Of a DNA stretch of 64,000 bases, positions 52,325 to 62,433 are shown piece by piece (position 1 is the stretch's first letter; each line of letters begins with the position of its first letter). The DNA is from Leptolyngbya sp. 'hensonii' (lineage in GTDB: Bacteria > Cyanobacteriota > Cyanobacteriia > GCF-001939115), in NCBI RefSeq assembly GCF_001939115.1, contig NZ_MQTZ01000049.1:48339-112338 (forward strand). The letters are read 5' to 3'. The position numbers and the translations under genes were made by a program. The notes under the pieces are model-generated. The model was given only the letters and a program-made list of their open reading frames with translations. It was not told where the DNA came from and did not search any database.

Positions 52325-54205
52325 ATGTGTGGGATCGCAGGAATCTTCAACCTGGACGGAGAGCCCGTTTCGTCCGTCATCTTAAAAAAGATGACGGATG
52401 CGATCGCCCATCGAGGTCCAGATGGGGAAGGTCATTGGGTCCAGGATAGTGTAGGTCTGGGGCATCGCCGGTTGGCCATCCTCGATCTGTCTCCTGCAGG
52501 CCATCAACCGATGGCCACGATCGATGGACGCTTTATCCTCAGCTTTAATGGCGAGATCTATAACTTTAATGAGTTGCGGATTGAACTGGAAGCCCTGGGA
52601 TATCAGTTTCACTCCCGTACTGATACTGAAGTTCTCCTGTATGCCTATGCAGCCTGGGGCGTGAGAGCGCTCGATCGTCTGAATGGCATGTTTGCCTTTG
52701 CCCTCTGGGATCGGCAACAACGGGAACTGATCCTGGCCCGCGATCGCTATGGCATCAAACCCCTCTACTATCTGCTGCAAGGTAACCATTTTGTCTTTGG
52801 CTCGGAGGTGAAAGCCATTCTGGCTCACCCTCTGTACCAGGTCCAGATGGATCTGGAAGGGTTGATGGAGTACTTCACCTTCCAGAATTTCTTCACCGAT
52901 CGCACCCTGTTCCAAGGGATTCGCCTCCTTCCATCAGGAACCTGGATGCGTCTCTCCTTAGCATCACCGGAACCTCAGCCTCACCAATACTGGGATTACC
53001 ACTTCACCGACCCCCAAGATGCTTCACTGGACGAGCGGGAGTATGTGGAAGAACTGGATCGACTGTTTCAACAGGCGGTGAATCGTCAGTTAATCAGTGA
53101 TGTCGAAATTGGGGCTTATCTGAGTGGGGGGATGGATAGTGGCTCGATTACGGCGATCGCAGCCCGCCAGCTTCCTTATCTAAAATCGTTCACCTGTGGG
53201 TTTGATCTCAACTCTGCTTCCGGGATTGAGGTCAACTATGATGAGCGGGAACCTGCTGAGTATATGTCCTATCTCTTCAAGACTGAACATTACGAAATGG
53301 TCTTGAAGGCGGGCGATATGGAGCGGGTTCTGCCTCGCTTGGCCTGGCATCTGGAGGAACCCAGGGTTGGCCAGAGTTATCCCAACTTTTATGTGGCTCA
53401 GTTAGCCGGGAAGTTTGTCAAGGTAGTACTGTCTGGCAGCGGTGGGGACGAACTCTTTGCCGGTTATCCTTGGCGGTATTATCGGGCTGTCGTTAATGAT
53501 AATTTTGACCACTACGTTGACCAGTACTTTGGGTTTTGGCAGCGACTGCTTTCTCCTGATGAGTTGAAGACTGTATTTCAGCCCATTTGGGGTGAAGTAG
53601 GTCATCTCTCAACTCGGGAGATCTTTAAAGGGGTTTTTCGTCAGCCTGTCCAAGATCTGGCTCGTCCAGAAGACTATATCAATCACTCCCTTTACTTCGA
53701 AGCCAGAACATTTTTACATGGGTTGCTAATTGTTGAAGATAAACTCAGCATGGCCCATGGACTGGAAACGCGAGTACCTTTTCTCGATAATGATCTCGTT
53801 GATTTCGCCATGCAAATTCCAGTGCGGTTGAAGTTGGGCAATTTGAGAGAGGTGATTCGCTTGAATGAAAACGATCGAGGGAATAAAGCAGTACGATACT
53901 TCCAGAAAACAAAAGATGGCAAGTTGTTGCTCCGTAAAATTATGGGCCGTTACATTCCTCCTGTTGTTACTGAGAGAGAGAAACAAGGATTTTCTGCTCC
54001 CGATGCTAGTTGGTTTAAGGGGGAAAGTATCGACTATGTTCGCCGCAAGCTATATAATCACTATTCCCGACTTTATGACTTCCTTGATCGGAAAGCAGTT
54101 CAGGATTTGATTGGGGAGCATCTTGAAGGGCATCAGAATCGACGGTTACTGATCTGGTCACTCTTAAATGTGGAAGAATGGTGTAGACAATTTTTGAAAG
54201 CTTAA
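52325..54205 (+). CDS. asnB: Asparagine-synthase-type amidotransferase
   Basis: 626 residues. N-terminal Ntn glutaminase beginning Met-C2-GIAGIFNL, with HRGPDGEG, RLAILDLSPAGHQPM, FNGEIYNF and RTDTEVLLYAY. The synthetase domain has the ATP pyrophosphatase SGGMDSGSITA loop. Length and order match AsnB. In O-antigen clusters such enzymes amidate uronic acids; the uronic-acid genes just upstream make that role more likely here than asparagine supply. The start at 52325 is required because Cys must follow the initiator Met. Codon use becomes AT-richer after ~53.6 kb. Confidence 0.88.
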   Translation: MCGIAGIFNLDGEPVSSVILKKMTDAIAHRGPDGEGHWVQDSVGLGHRRLAILDLSPAGHQPMATIDGRFILSFNGEIYNFNELRIELEALGYQFHSRTDTEVLLYAYAAWGVRALDRLNGMFAFALWDRQQRELILARDRYGIKPLYYLLQGNHFVFGSEVKAILAHPLYQVQMDLEGLMEYFTFQNFFTDRTLFQGIRLLPSGTWMRLSLASPEPQPHQYWDYHFTDPQDASLDEREYVEELDRLFQQAVNRQLISDVEIGAYLSGGMDSGSITAIAARQLPYLKSFTCGFDLNSASGIEVNYDEREPAEYMSYLFKTEHYEMVLKAGDMERVLPRLAWHLEEPRVGQSYPNFYVAQLAGKFVKVVLSGSGGDELFAGYPWRYYRAVVNDNFDHYVDQYFGFWQRLLSPDELKTVFQPIWGEVGHLSTREIFKGVFRQPVQDLARPEDYINHSLYFEARTFLHGLLIVEDKLSMAHGLETRVPFLDNDLVDFAMQIPVRLKLGNLREVIRLNENDRGNKAVRYFQKTKDGKLLLRKIMGRYIPPVVTEREKQGFSAPDASWFKGESIDYVRRKLYNHYSRLYDFLDRKAVQDLIGEHLEGHQNRRLLIWSLLNVEEWCRQFLKA

Positions 54206-54223
54206 CTAAATCTTAAATCTTCC

Positions 54224-55063
54224 ATGCAAAGTCCCGTCATGCTTGTGAAAGGTCATCTTCATGCCTTCAGGGAGATAGTAGCTCTTCTAAATCGGCATAA
54301 ATTCTTAGCCTGGGAAATGGCTAAGCGAGAGATTACTGATCGATATAGAGGACAACTATTAGGCACCTTTTGGGCTGTCATGCACCCTTTAACGTTGATT
54401 ATGGTTTATGTCTTCATTTTTGTCGTTGTTTTTAAAATTAAATTGGGTGGCAATCGGGACATGCCACTAGACTATACAGCTTACTTACTCGCTGGATTGA
54501 TTCCATGGTTAGGATGTCAGGAAGTGCTGGCTAAAGCTAGTACGGCTATTACGGGTAGTGTCAATCTGGTTAAGCAAGTTGTGTTTCCAATCGAAATTCT
54601 GCCTATTAAAGGAGTAATTTCGTCGATCATTAATCAGATTATTCTGCTGGTTTTACTAGGCATTTACGTCTTGATCTCCCATCATTCCTTGCCCTGGACG
54701 TACTGTTTTATTCCCTTACTTCTGATTGTTCAAACTCTTGGGATGATGGGAACTGCTTTCATGTTATCAGCAGTAGGCGTGTATTTTCGGGATGTAAAAG
54801 ATGTGATGCAGGTCTTTATTGTGATTGGCGTTTACTTGTTACCAGTCTTTTATCTGCCTGCTCAAGTCCCCTCAGCTTTTAAGCCAATTCTCTATATCAA
54901 TCCTTTTAGCTACCTAATTTGGTGTTATCAAGATGCTCTTTACTTCGGGCGATTCGAACACCCTTACGCTTGGGCTATCCTAATTCTCCTGAGTCACATC
55001 ATTTTAGTGAGTGGGTATCGTCTTTTTCGTCGATTAAAAATCATGTTTGGGAGTGTTTTATGA
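54224..55063 (+). CDS. wzm: ABC-2 type polysaccharide export permease (Wzm)
   Basis: 279-residue membrane protein with an amphipathic N-terminus and six transmembrane helices; [24 protein letters not shown] is the ABC2-membrane polysaccharide exporter signature. With the next gene it forms the exporter that moves a completed lipid-linked glycan across the inner membrane. The AT-rich coding sequence differs from flanking genes. The Wzt ATG overlaps its stop by four bases. ATG at 54239 is a possible alternative start. Confidence 0.9.
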   Translation: MQSPVMLVKGHLHAFREIVALLNRHKFLAWEMAKREITDRYRGQLLGTFWAVMHPLTLIMVYVFIFVVVFKIKLGGNRDMPLDYTAYLLAGLIPWLGCQEVLAKASTAITGSVNLVKQVVFPIEILPIKGVISSIINQIILLVLLGIYVLISHHSLPWTYCFIPLLLIVQTLGMMGTAFMLSAVGVYFRDVKDVMQVFIVIGVYLLPVFYLPAQVPSAFKPILYINPFSYLIWCYQDALYFGRFEHPYAWAILILLSHIILVSGYRLFRRLKIMFGSVL

Positions 55064-56355
55064 CCCCCCACCTGAACAGGGACATTGCAATTAAGGTTAG
55101 TAATCTGTCCAAGATGTATCGCATTTATGCAAAGCCTGCCGATATGTTTTGGGAATTACTGACAGGTAGGCCCCACCATAAGGAATTTTGGCCTTTACAA
55201 AATGCATCATTTGACATTGATCGGGGAGAGGTTGTGGGCATCGTTGGGCGTAATGGTGCAGGGAAAAGTACTCTTTTGAAAATACTTGCGGGGACATTAG
55301 ATAAAACTTCGGGAGACTTTTCTATTAATGGCAGAATTTCAGCTATTCTAGAACTCGGCACAGGCTTTAATCCAGAATATACTGGCCGCGAAAATATCTA
55401 TATGGGCGCAATGTGCCTGGGCATGAGCCGGGAAGAGGTTGAGAGAAAAATTGATTCAATTATTGAATTCAGTGAGCTGGAAAAATTCATCGATCGCCCC
55501 TTCAAGACCTATTCCAGTGGTATGCAGGCTCGCCTAACTTTCTCAACAGCAATTAGCATTGATCCGGATGTTTTAATTGTGGATGAAGCCTTGGCTGCCG
55601 GAGATCAATTCTTTGTTTCCAAGTGTATCCGCCGCATTGAAGAAATCTGCACCAGTGGTGCCACGGTCTTGTTCGTCTCCCATAACCTGGCTCTAGTTGA
55701 ACGCCTCTGCCATAGGGCAATCTACTTTAAAGAGGGCAGCTTAATTATGATGGGAAATGCCCACGAAGTCTGTAAGCGGTATGAATTAGAGTGTTTGCTC
55801 GAAGACCAGCTTGCTTTACAAGATATCTGCGATCGTCAGTCAGAAACTTCCGAAACCGATCATTTGGGAACCGGCGAAGTCAGAATCGCAGATCTGGAAG
55901 TGCTGGATCAACAATCCTGGCCCGTTAAGCTGTTATCTGTAGGGCAAGCCTACACATTTCGACTTACCCTGCAAAGTCAAATTGATCATTCAAATATTGG
56001 TATCACATTGCAGCTCATTGCCGATGATGGCCATGTCATCTTTTCTGTTAACTCCTGGACTTTTATCAATGAGGAAGGCCAGGAAGCTTCTCAAGTAATT
56101 TCTGTCTCTGTAGGACAAAATTTCGTTGATATTTCAATTTCAAAGTTGTTAGTAGGGGCTGGAAGATATTTCATTACAGTAGGCGTTATGCCTCATCAAA
56201 ATACCAATACCTATGATGATTTTTTGGATATCAATATAAAACGGTGGGCCATTTCAGTACAGCGCGAAGGATTGACTCAGTCTGTTGCTATGGAACAACC
56301 TGTTTCTTTTAAGTGTGTGAAAAATACAGATGTTACCATCGCTCACCTTTTGTAA
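55060..56355 (+). CDS. wzt: ABC transporter ATPase with Wzt-type C-terminal domain
   Basis: 431 residues. Nucleotide-binding domain ~10-245: Walker [10 protein letters not shown] at 63-71, signature [15 protein letters not shown], Walker [14 protein letters not shown], and switch His in LFVSHNL. A further ~180 residues form a beta-sandwich like the Wzt carbohydrate-binding domain, which recognises the finished glycan end (a modification such as methyl). ATG at 55060 overlaps the permease stop (ATGA). The 3' end overlaps the next gene by 26 bases. Confidence 0.9.
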   Translation: MTPHLNRDIAIKVSNLSKMYRIYAKPADMFWELLTGRPHHKEFWPLQNASFDIDRGEVVGIVGRNGAGKSTLLKILAGTLDKTSGDFSINGRISAILELGTGFNPEYTGRENIYMGAMCLGMSREEVERKIDSIIEFSELEKFIDRPFKTYSSGMQARLTFSTAISIDPDVLIVDEALAAGDQFFVSKCIRRIEEICTSGATVLFVSHNLALVERLCHRAIYFKEGSLIMMGNAHEVCKRYELECLLEDQLALQDICDRQSETSETDHLGTGEVRIADLEVLDQQSWPVKLLSVGQAYTFRLTLQSQIDHSNIGITLQLIADDGHVIFSVNSWTFINEEGQEASQVISVSVGQNFVDISISKLLVGAGRYFITVGVMPHQNTNTYDDFLDINIKRWAISVQREGLTQSVAMEQPVSFKCVKNTDVTIAHLL

Positions 56356-57202
56356 CGATATTGACTTTTCGGATTGGCAAACTTATCAGGAGGTCCATCG
56401 GATACTCTTGGAAGAGTTTGGGATTGTGACAACTGATTCTTTCTGGTTGTTTGCTCCTGCGGGTTCGGACATGGCTCTCTTTAAATCAAATTGTCAAGAG
56501 AAAGGGCCAAAGCATGATGAACTGTTGGAAGAAATTCTGGCTGGCCGCTTAAATATTCTGCACAGTGCAGGTAATTTTAGTCAGACCGATACTAGTGTTC
56601 GGTCTTCAAGGGGCATGATCAGTGAGGCATTACAGTATTTGTCAGATCACGCCCGAATTCCTCAGATCTGGACCAATCATGGTGATATAGGAGATATACA
56701 AAACATAGGTGGGTCAAGCCCTTATTATCAGGAGGGAGACTTACCCAGCTCTGAGACCTATATTGTGGATTTACTCCTCCACTATGGGGTTCGTTTCTTT
56801 TGGTTAGATTACCACTGTTCTAATACTTTCGTCTTTGAAAGAGCAGATACTGGCAATAACCCTCTCTGGTCCTTAGAAACAACTCGTTCTGGCCATCAGA
56901 TTCGATGCTTTCGGCGTTTTCGGGGGGCGCTTCCCAAAGCACCAACAGCCCTCACCTTAGGGGATCAGCTATCGGCATCCAACCTGGAAGCATTGGCGAC
57001 TTCAGACAGAGGGGTCACTATTATTTATCAACATTGGTGTGCCCATCGAGATGCATCAGGCAAGGCGATCGTAGCAGGAAGACCTATTTTTCCCGAAACA
57101 GCCATGTTAGGTTTGAAACAGTTAGTGAAGTTGCGAGAGCAGCAAAGAATTGCACTCATGCCACTAGAAGAGTTGCTCAATCAATGTGCTTCAGCCTTAT
57201 AA
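56330..57202 (+). CDS. Polysaccharide-deacetylase-like protein (family uncertain)
   Basis: 290 residues, not a clear member of a named family. The opening [23 protein letters not shown] (D10, D12) and later HSAGNFS (H78) and [16 protein letters not shown] (H117) fit the Asp plus His layout of NodB/GH57-like TIM-barrel deacetylases or hydrolases, and a late [11 protein letters not shown] could supply the final His. There is no signal peptide, so it would act in the cytoplasm. Position directly after Wzt suggests trimming or modification of a glycan or lipid-linked intermediate. Confidence 0.6.
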   Translation: MLPSLTFCNDIDFSDWQTYQEVHRILLEEFGIVTTDSFWLFAPAGSDMALFKSNCQEKGPKHDELLEEILAGRLNILHSAGNFSQTDTSVRSSRGMISEALQYLSDHARIPQIWTNHGDIGDIQNIGGSSPYYQEGDLPSSETYIVDLLLHYGVRFFWLDYHCSNTFVFERADTGNNPLWSLETTRSGHQIRCFRRFRGALPKAPTALTLGDQLSASNLEALATSDRGVTIIYQHWCAHRDASGKAIVAGRPIFPETAMLGLKQLVKLREQQRIALMPLEELLNQCASAL

Positions 57203-57225
57203 CGTGTGATTAGGAGTGTTTGAGT

Positions 57226-58767
57226 ATGCAAGTTCTAGGTGATACTGATCTTCTGCCCCTCGGATGGAGAGTGCCAGAATTAGAGGGAACGCTTTATATT
57301 CCGTCCCATGGCATTCCACTCCATGTGAAGAGTTTAGAGCGCCTTCTTAAAGCAGGCTTGGAGCAAGGCCAAGAGATTGCCTTCAAACCTACTGTGCCTG
57401 TTACCTCTCAGTTAGGTTTATCACAGTCGCCAGTATTAGTCTATTACTACCCTCAAGCCATCTCAAGTAATTCAGCTAGCAACACTGTAGAACCCCCTCA
57501 ACTTTCTACAGTTCCAGCTTCTTCATCCCACTATATTGAAGTATTTCAACAATCAGGTATTGCCTGGTTGGGGCAAAAGCTTGTCAGTAAAACTGCCTGG
57601 ATCAAGCTTTTTAAGTTGTTAGCACTCAGAGCATTCTCTGGCTCTTCAGCGTCCATTGCTCCCCAACAAATTTCTGAAGCAATGACCTCTTCATCGTCTG
57701 GATTAGAGGTTGGTGACATAGCTATTCTCTCTGATACCGATCTGGATGAGCAAGAATATTATTTTGCCGATCACTTTCCCACATTCACGCCTAAGCCGAA
57801 TCAGGTCAGTGTTGTGATTGCCAATGCCTGTAATCTCAAGTGTGTTATGTGTCCTTATCACAGCCCTGTGATTACACCAACTCACACCACTGATTTTTTC
57901 AAAGATAAGAGTTGGATGTCCTGGGAGATGATGGAGCGGCTGGCCCAAGAATGTGGACGAGATCAACTACCAGTGAAAATTGGCAATATCGAAGAACCCT
58001 TGCTTCATCCTAAAATAGTTGACTTTGTCAAGCTCTGTCGAGAGCAAGGGGCGCCCTCCGTTCATATCACCACTAATGGACAACTGCTGACTGAAAAGAA
58101 GGCTTACGCTCTGCTAGAAGCAGGATTAACCAGTCTCTACGTGAGCTTTGATGCTGCCCGATCGGAAACCTACGATCAGGTGCGGGGTGCCAACCTGCAG
58201 CGTGTTGAAGATAATCTTCGCTATTTCTTGAAACTGCGTCAGGAACTGGGTGCGAGTTGCCGGGTGATGACCTCCTTTGTCCGGAACAAAGGAGTCAGTC
58301 AGGCAGAAGAATTTGAATTCTTAGATCGCTGGCTCCAGTCAACTGATGGTGTGATCTTCTATAATCTTGCAGAGTATGAAGAAGGTAACACCCACTTTGC
58401 CAAAATCAACCAGTCTGCACAGGAATTTCTACAACAAGTCGAGGGGCGCTGGGCTTGTTTGAATCCCTGGGAAGAGGTGTATATTTTACCAGATGGACAA
58501 GTTTATTATTGTTGTGAAACAGTCTCGAAACTGGCCTTTGAAAAATTGGAATCTATGGGAGATTTTAACTCCCAAACTCTCAGAGAAATCTGGCAGGGTT
58601 CCCTGTTCAATCAGCTTAGAAAAGATTTGCTGCGTAACGATTTGGAAAATCGCTCCTCCTGTAGAGATTGTGGTATCTGGATGGGCCATGTTGTGTCTCA
58701 AGAAGATCACGATGGCAAGCGGATCACAACCAACATGATTACTGAGATCTATGAACTGGAGCGTTAG
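57226..58767 (+). CDS. Radical SAM/SPASM protein
   Basis: 513 residues. The first ~180 residues are unassigned. The radical SAM core then begins at C202-x3-C206-x2-C209 (NACNLKCVMC), followed by a TIM-barrel-like region (VKIGNIEEPLLHPK, HITTNGQLLTEKKA). The SPASM region has WACLNPWEEVYILPDGQVYYCC and a C-terminal SCRDCG, ligands for extra Fe-S clusters. ATG at 57226 is preferred over TTG at 57220 by spacing from AGGAG (57212). The next gene starts directly at its stop. The substrate may be a peptide or sugar; unknown. Confidence 0.87.
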   Translation: MQVLGDTDLLPLGWRVPELEGTLYIPSHGIPLHVKSLERLLKAGLEQGQEIAFKPTVPVTSQLGLSQSPVLVYYYPQAISSNSASNTVEPPQLSTVPASSSHYIEVFQQSGIAWLGQKLVSKTAWIKLFKLLALRAFSGSSASIAPQQISEAMTSSSSGLEVGDIAILSDTDLDEQEYYFADHFPTFTPKPNQVSVVIANACNLKCVMCPYHSPVITPTHTTDFFKDKSWMSWEMMERLAQECGRDQLPVKIGNIEEPLLHPKIVDFVKLCREQGAPSVHITTNGQLLTEKKAYALLEAGLTSLYVSFDAARSETYDQVRGANLQRVEDNLRYFLKLRQELGASCRVMTSFVRNKGVSQAEEFEFLDRWLQSTDGVIFYNLAEYEEGNTHFAKINQSAQEFLQQVEGRWACLNPWEEVYILPDGQVYYCCETVSKLAFEKLESMGDFNSQTLREIWQGSLFNQLRKDLLRNDLENRSSCRDCGIWMGHVVSQEDHDGKRITTNMITEIYELER

Positions 58768-60960
58768 ATGAATTTTTTGCCGCTTGAAACGCTCAAGGCA
58801 TTAGGGAGAACGGAGTACGAAAAAGAATTTATTGAGATGGAGTATGAGGCCGGTCTTCCTTATTATTTGGCCCGACTCGATCGCTTAATGTTCTCTGGTC
58901 AGCGAGTTCTAGATGCCGGGTGCGGAGTTGGTCAGTGGACAGTGGCCCTGGCACAACGCTTTGAGCAAGTTGAGAGCATTGACTTGAAGGAAGATCGCCT
59001 GGACATTTTGGCAACGGTGGTTCAGCAACTGGGAGTAACCAATGTACGCTGGCAACAGGGGAGCATTGAACAACTTCCCTATCCCGATGATTGCTTTGAT
59101 GCTATCTTCTGTTATGGTGTCTTGATGTTTACTCAGGTTGAAAAGACACTTGCCGAGTTCTATCGGGTGTTGGCCCCAGGAGGTAGGGTCTACATCTGCC
59201 TCAATGCGGACGGATGGAGCAAATTCCTGATTCAGGAACGGGGATTACAGGATGAGAATGCCCTGCAGGCAGGTCGGGATGTTTTATACAACACTTACTG
59301 GAATCGGGCAGTTAATCACCTGACTGAACAGATCAAGACACCGCGTGCGTTGGCTGCCAGCATGTGGGTCAGCTATGAAGTTGGGAAGAGCTTCTCCCAC
59401 AAACGGTTTTTGAGATTGCTCTATCGACTATTCAAGAAACAGTTGGATAGATTAGGTCAGAAAATCATTTGTGATTTTTTAAATCTAACCTACTTAAATC
59501 CAACCTACGATCCCACCCAAGTTCCTCATATCCTCACGTTGCAGGTCAGTCCCGCCTTTGCAACAGCGATGTTGCAACAGAGCCCCAAAGGTCAGGCATT
59601 ATGGAACGATGTTGCTGCTACCTGTGGTGAGCTGTACTTGCAGAGATTAGTGGGTGATATGCAAGCATTACTGATCGGAGGGTCAGATGCACGATCGGGG
59701 GATGTGTCGCGTGCTTATCAGCCTGCGGAATTACAACAACTGGCTGAGGGGGTTGGTTTTTGTGATTTTCAATGGGCTGGAGAAGCCCAATTAATGTGTG
59801 ATTGGGTTACTCCAGCTGAACAGCCTAAATACGCAGCTTATTTTCGCGGGGAGTTATCTGTTTGGGAATGTCTGCTGCTCAAACCCCAGACGTTGCAACC
59901 GGATGTAGGCAATCATTGGAAACTAGCTCATCAGGCGCAGAGTCAGCCTGTTTTTTGGGCAAGATCTGCCAAACCCTTATTGAGCAGTGGTAGTTTCAAT
60001 AGCTATCCCCCTTATTTACTGGAACACGCCAAGCAGGTGGGGCAGATGTTGGGAGGAGAACAATATCTCAAGCATCTGGCCAAGAGCCTGGTTCAAGATT
60101 CCACAGACGAAATAGCAGTGGTCAGAGATATCATAGCTTTCGTACAACAGGCTATCTTCCGAGATCCAGTAGCCCAACCTCTAGAGCCTCAGACGGGAGC
60201 ATTACCAGACCCACTCACGATACTAATTTCTGCCCGTGGGCGCTGTGGTCATATTGCAAAAGTTCTAGTGGCTCTGTTTAACGCAGTTGGACTAGATGCT
60301 CGAATTCTGCAGTTGAAAAAGCATATCGCAGCCGAGGTCAAGCTCACCGATCGCTGGGTCATTGTGGATGCTGATGCCTTCAAACATGGCATTATTCCCG
60401 TGAATCAGCGGGGAGAGATGCTGACTCTGGAGGAACTGACTGAGCATCCGTATCAATTGGACCGATTTCCTGCCACTGGCTGGATGTTACAGCCTGGTTC
60501 TCGCTTTACTCAGGGCATTCGAGGGGAGCAGGTCAATGGATACGTGGATGCCTTGCCTTTTGAGCAACGCGGTTATACTTCTGGGTATTATGTGCCGGCT
60601 GCCTGGGGATATCCGCCTTCCTTACCTGTGATTACCCAGTTTGAAGCCCATGGCCAGGCGTTTATCTTGAAATGGACCTCGTCAGTTGTTCAAGAAGACA
60701 CATTGGTTGGATATCGAGTGCGGGTTGGTACCCGATCGCGGGGTTGGTGTTATGACAACCCAGGGTATGACAGCAATAATTTTCAAATGACTGCTGAGGA
60801 TGTAGTGAATATTGAAACAAAGCATACGGAGATCTCCGGCTCTTTTCCCAGTTCAGTCAGCCGATTATTTGCTTCAGTCACGCCGGTCACTAGCCGAATT
60901 GAAAAGGAAGCTGAAACTTATTTCTGGCCCAGTAAGGAGGCAATCTGTGATCTGGCGTAA
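58768..60960 (+). CDS. Methyltransferase-transglutaminase-like fusion protein
   Basis: 730 residues. Residues ~1-180: class I SAM methyltransferase (VLDAGCGVGQ at 48-57, LPYPDDCFDAIFCYGVL). Middle ~180-440: helical, unassigned. Residues ~440-600: transglutaminase-like fold with a complete Cys-His-Asp triad: C493 in GRCGHIAKVL, H519 in KKHIAAE, D534 in VIVDAD. A C-terminal beta domain follows (~630-700, QAFILKWTSS). Transglutaminase-like enzymes form or cleave amide bonds. The fusion starts on the very next base after the radical SAM stop. I know no characterised protein of this architecture. Confidence 0.8.
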   Translation: MNFLPLETLKALGRTEYEKEFIEMEYEAGLPYYLARLDRLMFSGQRVLDAGCGVGQWTVALAQRFEQVESIDLKEDRLDILATVVQQLGVTNVRWQQGSIEQLPYPDDCFDAIFCYGVLMFTQVEKTLAEFYRVLAPGGRVYICLNADGWSKFLIQERGLQDENALQAGRDVLYNTYWNRAVNHLTEQIKTPRALAASMWVSYEVGKSFSHKRFLRLLYRLFKKQLDRLGQKIICDFLNLTYLNPTYDPTQVPHILTLQVSPAFATAMLQQSPKGQALWNDVAATCGELYLQRLVGDMQALLIGGSDARSGDVSRAYQPAELQQLAEGVGFCDFQWAGEAQLMCDWVTPAEQPKYAAYFRGELSVWECLLLKPQTLQPDVGNHWKLAHQAQSQPVFWARSAKPLLSSGSFNSYPPYLLEHAKQVGQMLGGEQYLKHLAKSLVQDSTDEIAVVRDIIAFVQQAIFRDPVAQPLEPQTGALPDPLTILISARGRCGHIAKVLVALFNAVGLDARILQLKKHIAAEVKLTDRWVIVDADAFKHGIIPVNQRGEMLTLEELTEHPYQLDRFPATGWMLQPGSRFTQGIRGEQVNGYVDALPFEQRGYTSGYYVPAAWGYPPSLPVITQFEAHGQAFILKWTSSVVQEDTLVGYRVRVGTRSRGWCYDNPGYDSNNFQMTAEDVVNIETKHTEISGSFPSSVSRLFASVTPVTSRIEKEAETYFWPSKEAICDLA

Positions 60961-62407
60961 AGGACTTGCCAAATTAGCTCGGCCTATTTTGAACGCAATC
61001 GCCAGAAGAGTATTTGTCTTAAACCTTGATGTAACGCCATCACTACCAGATACTTTTGAACTGATGCTGATGAATGCAGCCCGATCAGTTGCTGCAGATG
61101 GTGATTTTCGACTCATTCTACCCGTTGACTCTGAACGCCCTAAATTTGCAGACAAAGAAATCAAAATTGGCTTTTTCGGCAACATTGCTAATAACGCTTA
61201 CATTTTCACCAAATGTCTTCGCCGTTTAGGATACGATGCCGAGCTGGTGATCGAAGATGGGAGTACAGATGCGGATCTGATGAGTCGTCCGTTCTGGGAG
61301 GATGTGGAAGTTGCCTGTGCCTCTCTAGAGGAGTCAATGGCCTTCGAGCAACAGTGGCATCCGCCAACCTATGTGCGTCGGGTTGTTTATGACACCACTC
61401 TGCAGCTGAAGTTTCAGGGAAGATTGTCCGCCATCCCAGAAGTCCAGGAAATGTATCAACAGTCTTTTGGTTTATCATTGCCTGTCGATCGAGCCCTGCT
61501 GCTAGCTCAGAATATGGGGCACTGGCCTTATCTGCTAGCTATGAAACGCTATGATGTCATCCAGTTATCATCAGCAGCGATGGCGATGGGAATCTTTTGC
61601 CCCAAACCTTATGTTGTTTATCCGACGGGCAGTGACCTATTTATTGCCCCTTTTGAGGAAACCTTCTTTGGGTTATTAATGCGGGCCGGTTACCGCCATG
61701 CCAGCCACTGTCTGCTGATTATGCATACCCTCCCGGAGTATCTCAAGCGACTACAGGTTGTTGCGCCTCAATCTACAGCTCTGGTCATGGTGGATACAGA
61801 GGTGTATGCGCCAGGGGGAGGAGAACAAGTCCGAGCACAATGGCAGCAAGCAATTGGTGGCCAGAAATTTCTGCTTAATGTTTGCCGTCAAACATGGCTC
61901 TGGAAAGGCAACGATCGCTTAATTCATGCCTTCAGTCGCTTTGTTAAAGAGTATGGTGACTGGCGATTAATTCTGATGGAGTGGGGAAAAGATATTGAGC
62001 AATCCAAGGTACTGATTGAGGCGTTAGACATTAAAGACAAAGTCCTGTGGGAACCGATGTCTTCCAAGCCTCGCCTCCGTAGGCTCCAGCAAGCCGCTGA
62101 TGTTGTATCCGACCAGTTTGTCATGGCTGCCTATGGGACTTCTGTTTTAGAGTCCATGGCTGCAGGTAAGCCAGTGCTCAAAAGCCCTCTCAATCCTCAA
62201 AACGATTTATTGTGTATTTCAGATCTGCCTCCCTTCGTAACTGCAAATGAAATTGATGAAATTTATCAAGCTTTGATTAAGCTAGATGATGAAGAATTCA
62301 AACAAAAAAAAGGGGTGGAAAGCCATGATTGGGTCAGGCGTAATCATGGTTACTTAGCTATTACAGAACGATATATTGATGCCTACAAATCAGCTTTGTG
62401 CTTTTAA
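60947..62407 (+). CDS. Glycosyltransferase, GT-B type
   Basis: 486 residues. The N-terminal half (IKIGFFGNIANNAYIFTKCLRRLGYDAELV) fits a GT-B acceptor domain; the C-terminal half (FLLNVCRQTWLWKGNDRLIHAFSRF, KDKVLWEPM, and a YGTSVLESMAAGKPVLKS glutamate motif) is the donor domain of a GT4-like enzyme. GTG at 60947 is chosen because AAGGAGG lies at 60934-60940; it overlaps the preceding gene by 14 bases. Likely adds one of the residues of the exported glycan. Confidence 0.82.
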   Translation: MIWRKGLAKLARPILNAIARRVFVLNLDVTPSLPDTFELMLMNAARSVAADGDFRLILPVDSERPKFADKEIKIGFFGNIANNAYIFTKCLRRLGYDAELVIEDGSTDADLMSRPFWEDVEVACASLEESMAFEQQWHPPTYVRRVVYDTTLQLKFQGRLSAIPEVQEMYQQSFGLSLPVDRALLLAQNMGHWPYLLAMKRYDVIQLSSAAMAMGIFCPKPYVVYPTGSDLFIAPFEETFFGLLMRAGYRHASHCLLIMHTLPEYLKRLQVVAPQSTALVMVDTEVYAPGGGEQVRAQWQQAIGGQKFLLNVCRQTWLWKGNDRLIHAFSRFVKEYGDWRLILMEWGKDIEQSKVLIEALDIKDKVLWEPMSSKPRLRRLQQAADVVSDQFVMAAYGTSVLESMAAGKPVLKSPLNPQNDLLCISDLPPFVTANEIDEIYQALIKLDDEEFKQKKGVESHDWVRRNHGYLAITERYIDAYKSALCF

Positions 62408-62433
62408 CTATATGTACTTTAAATCCAAAATAA

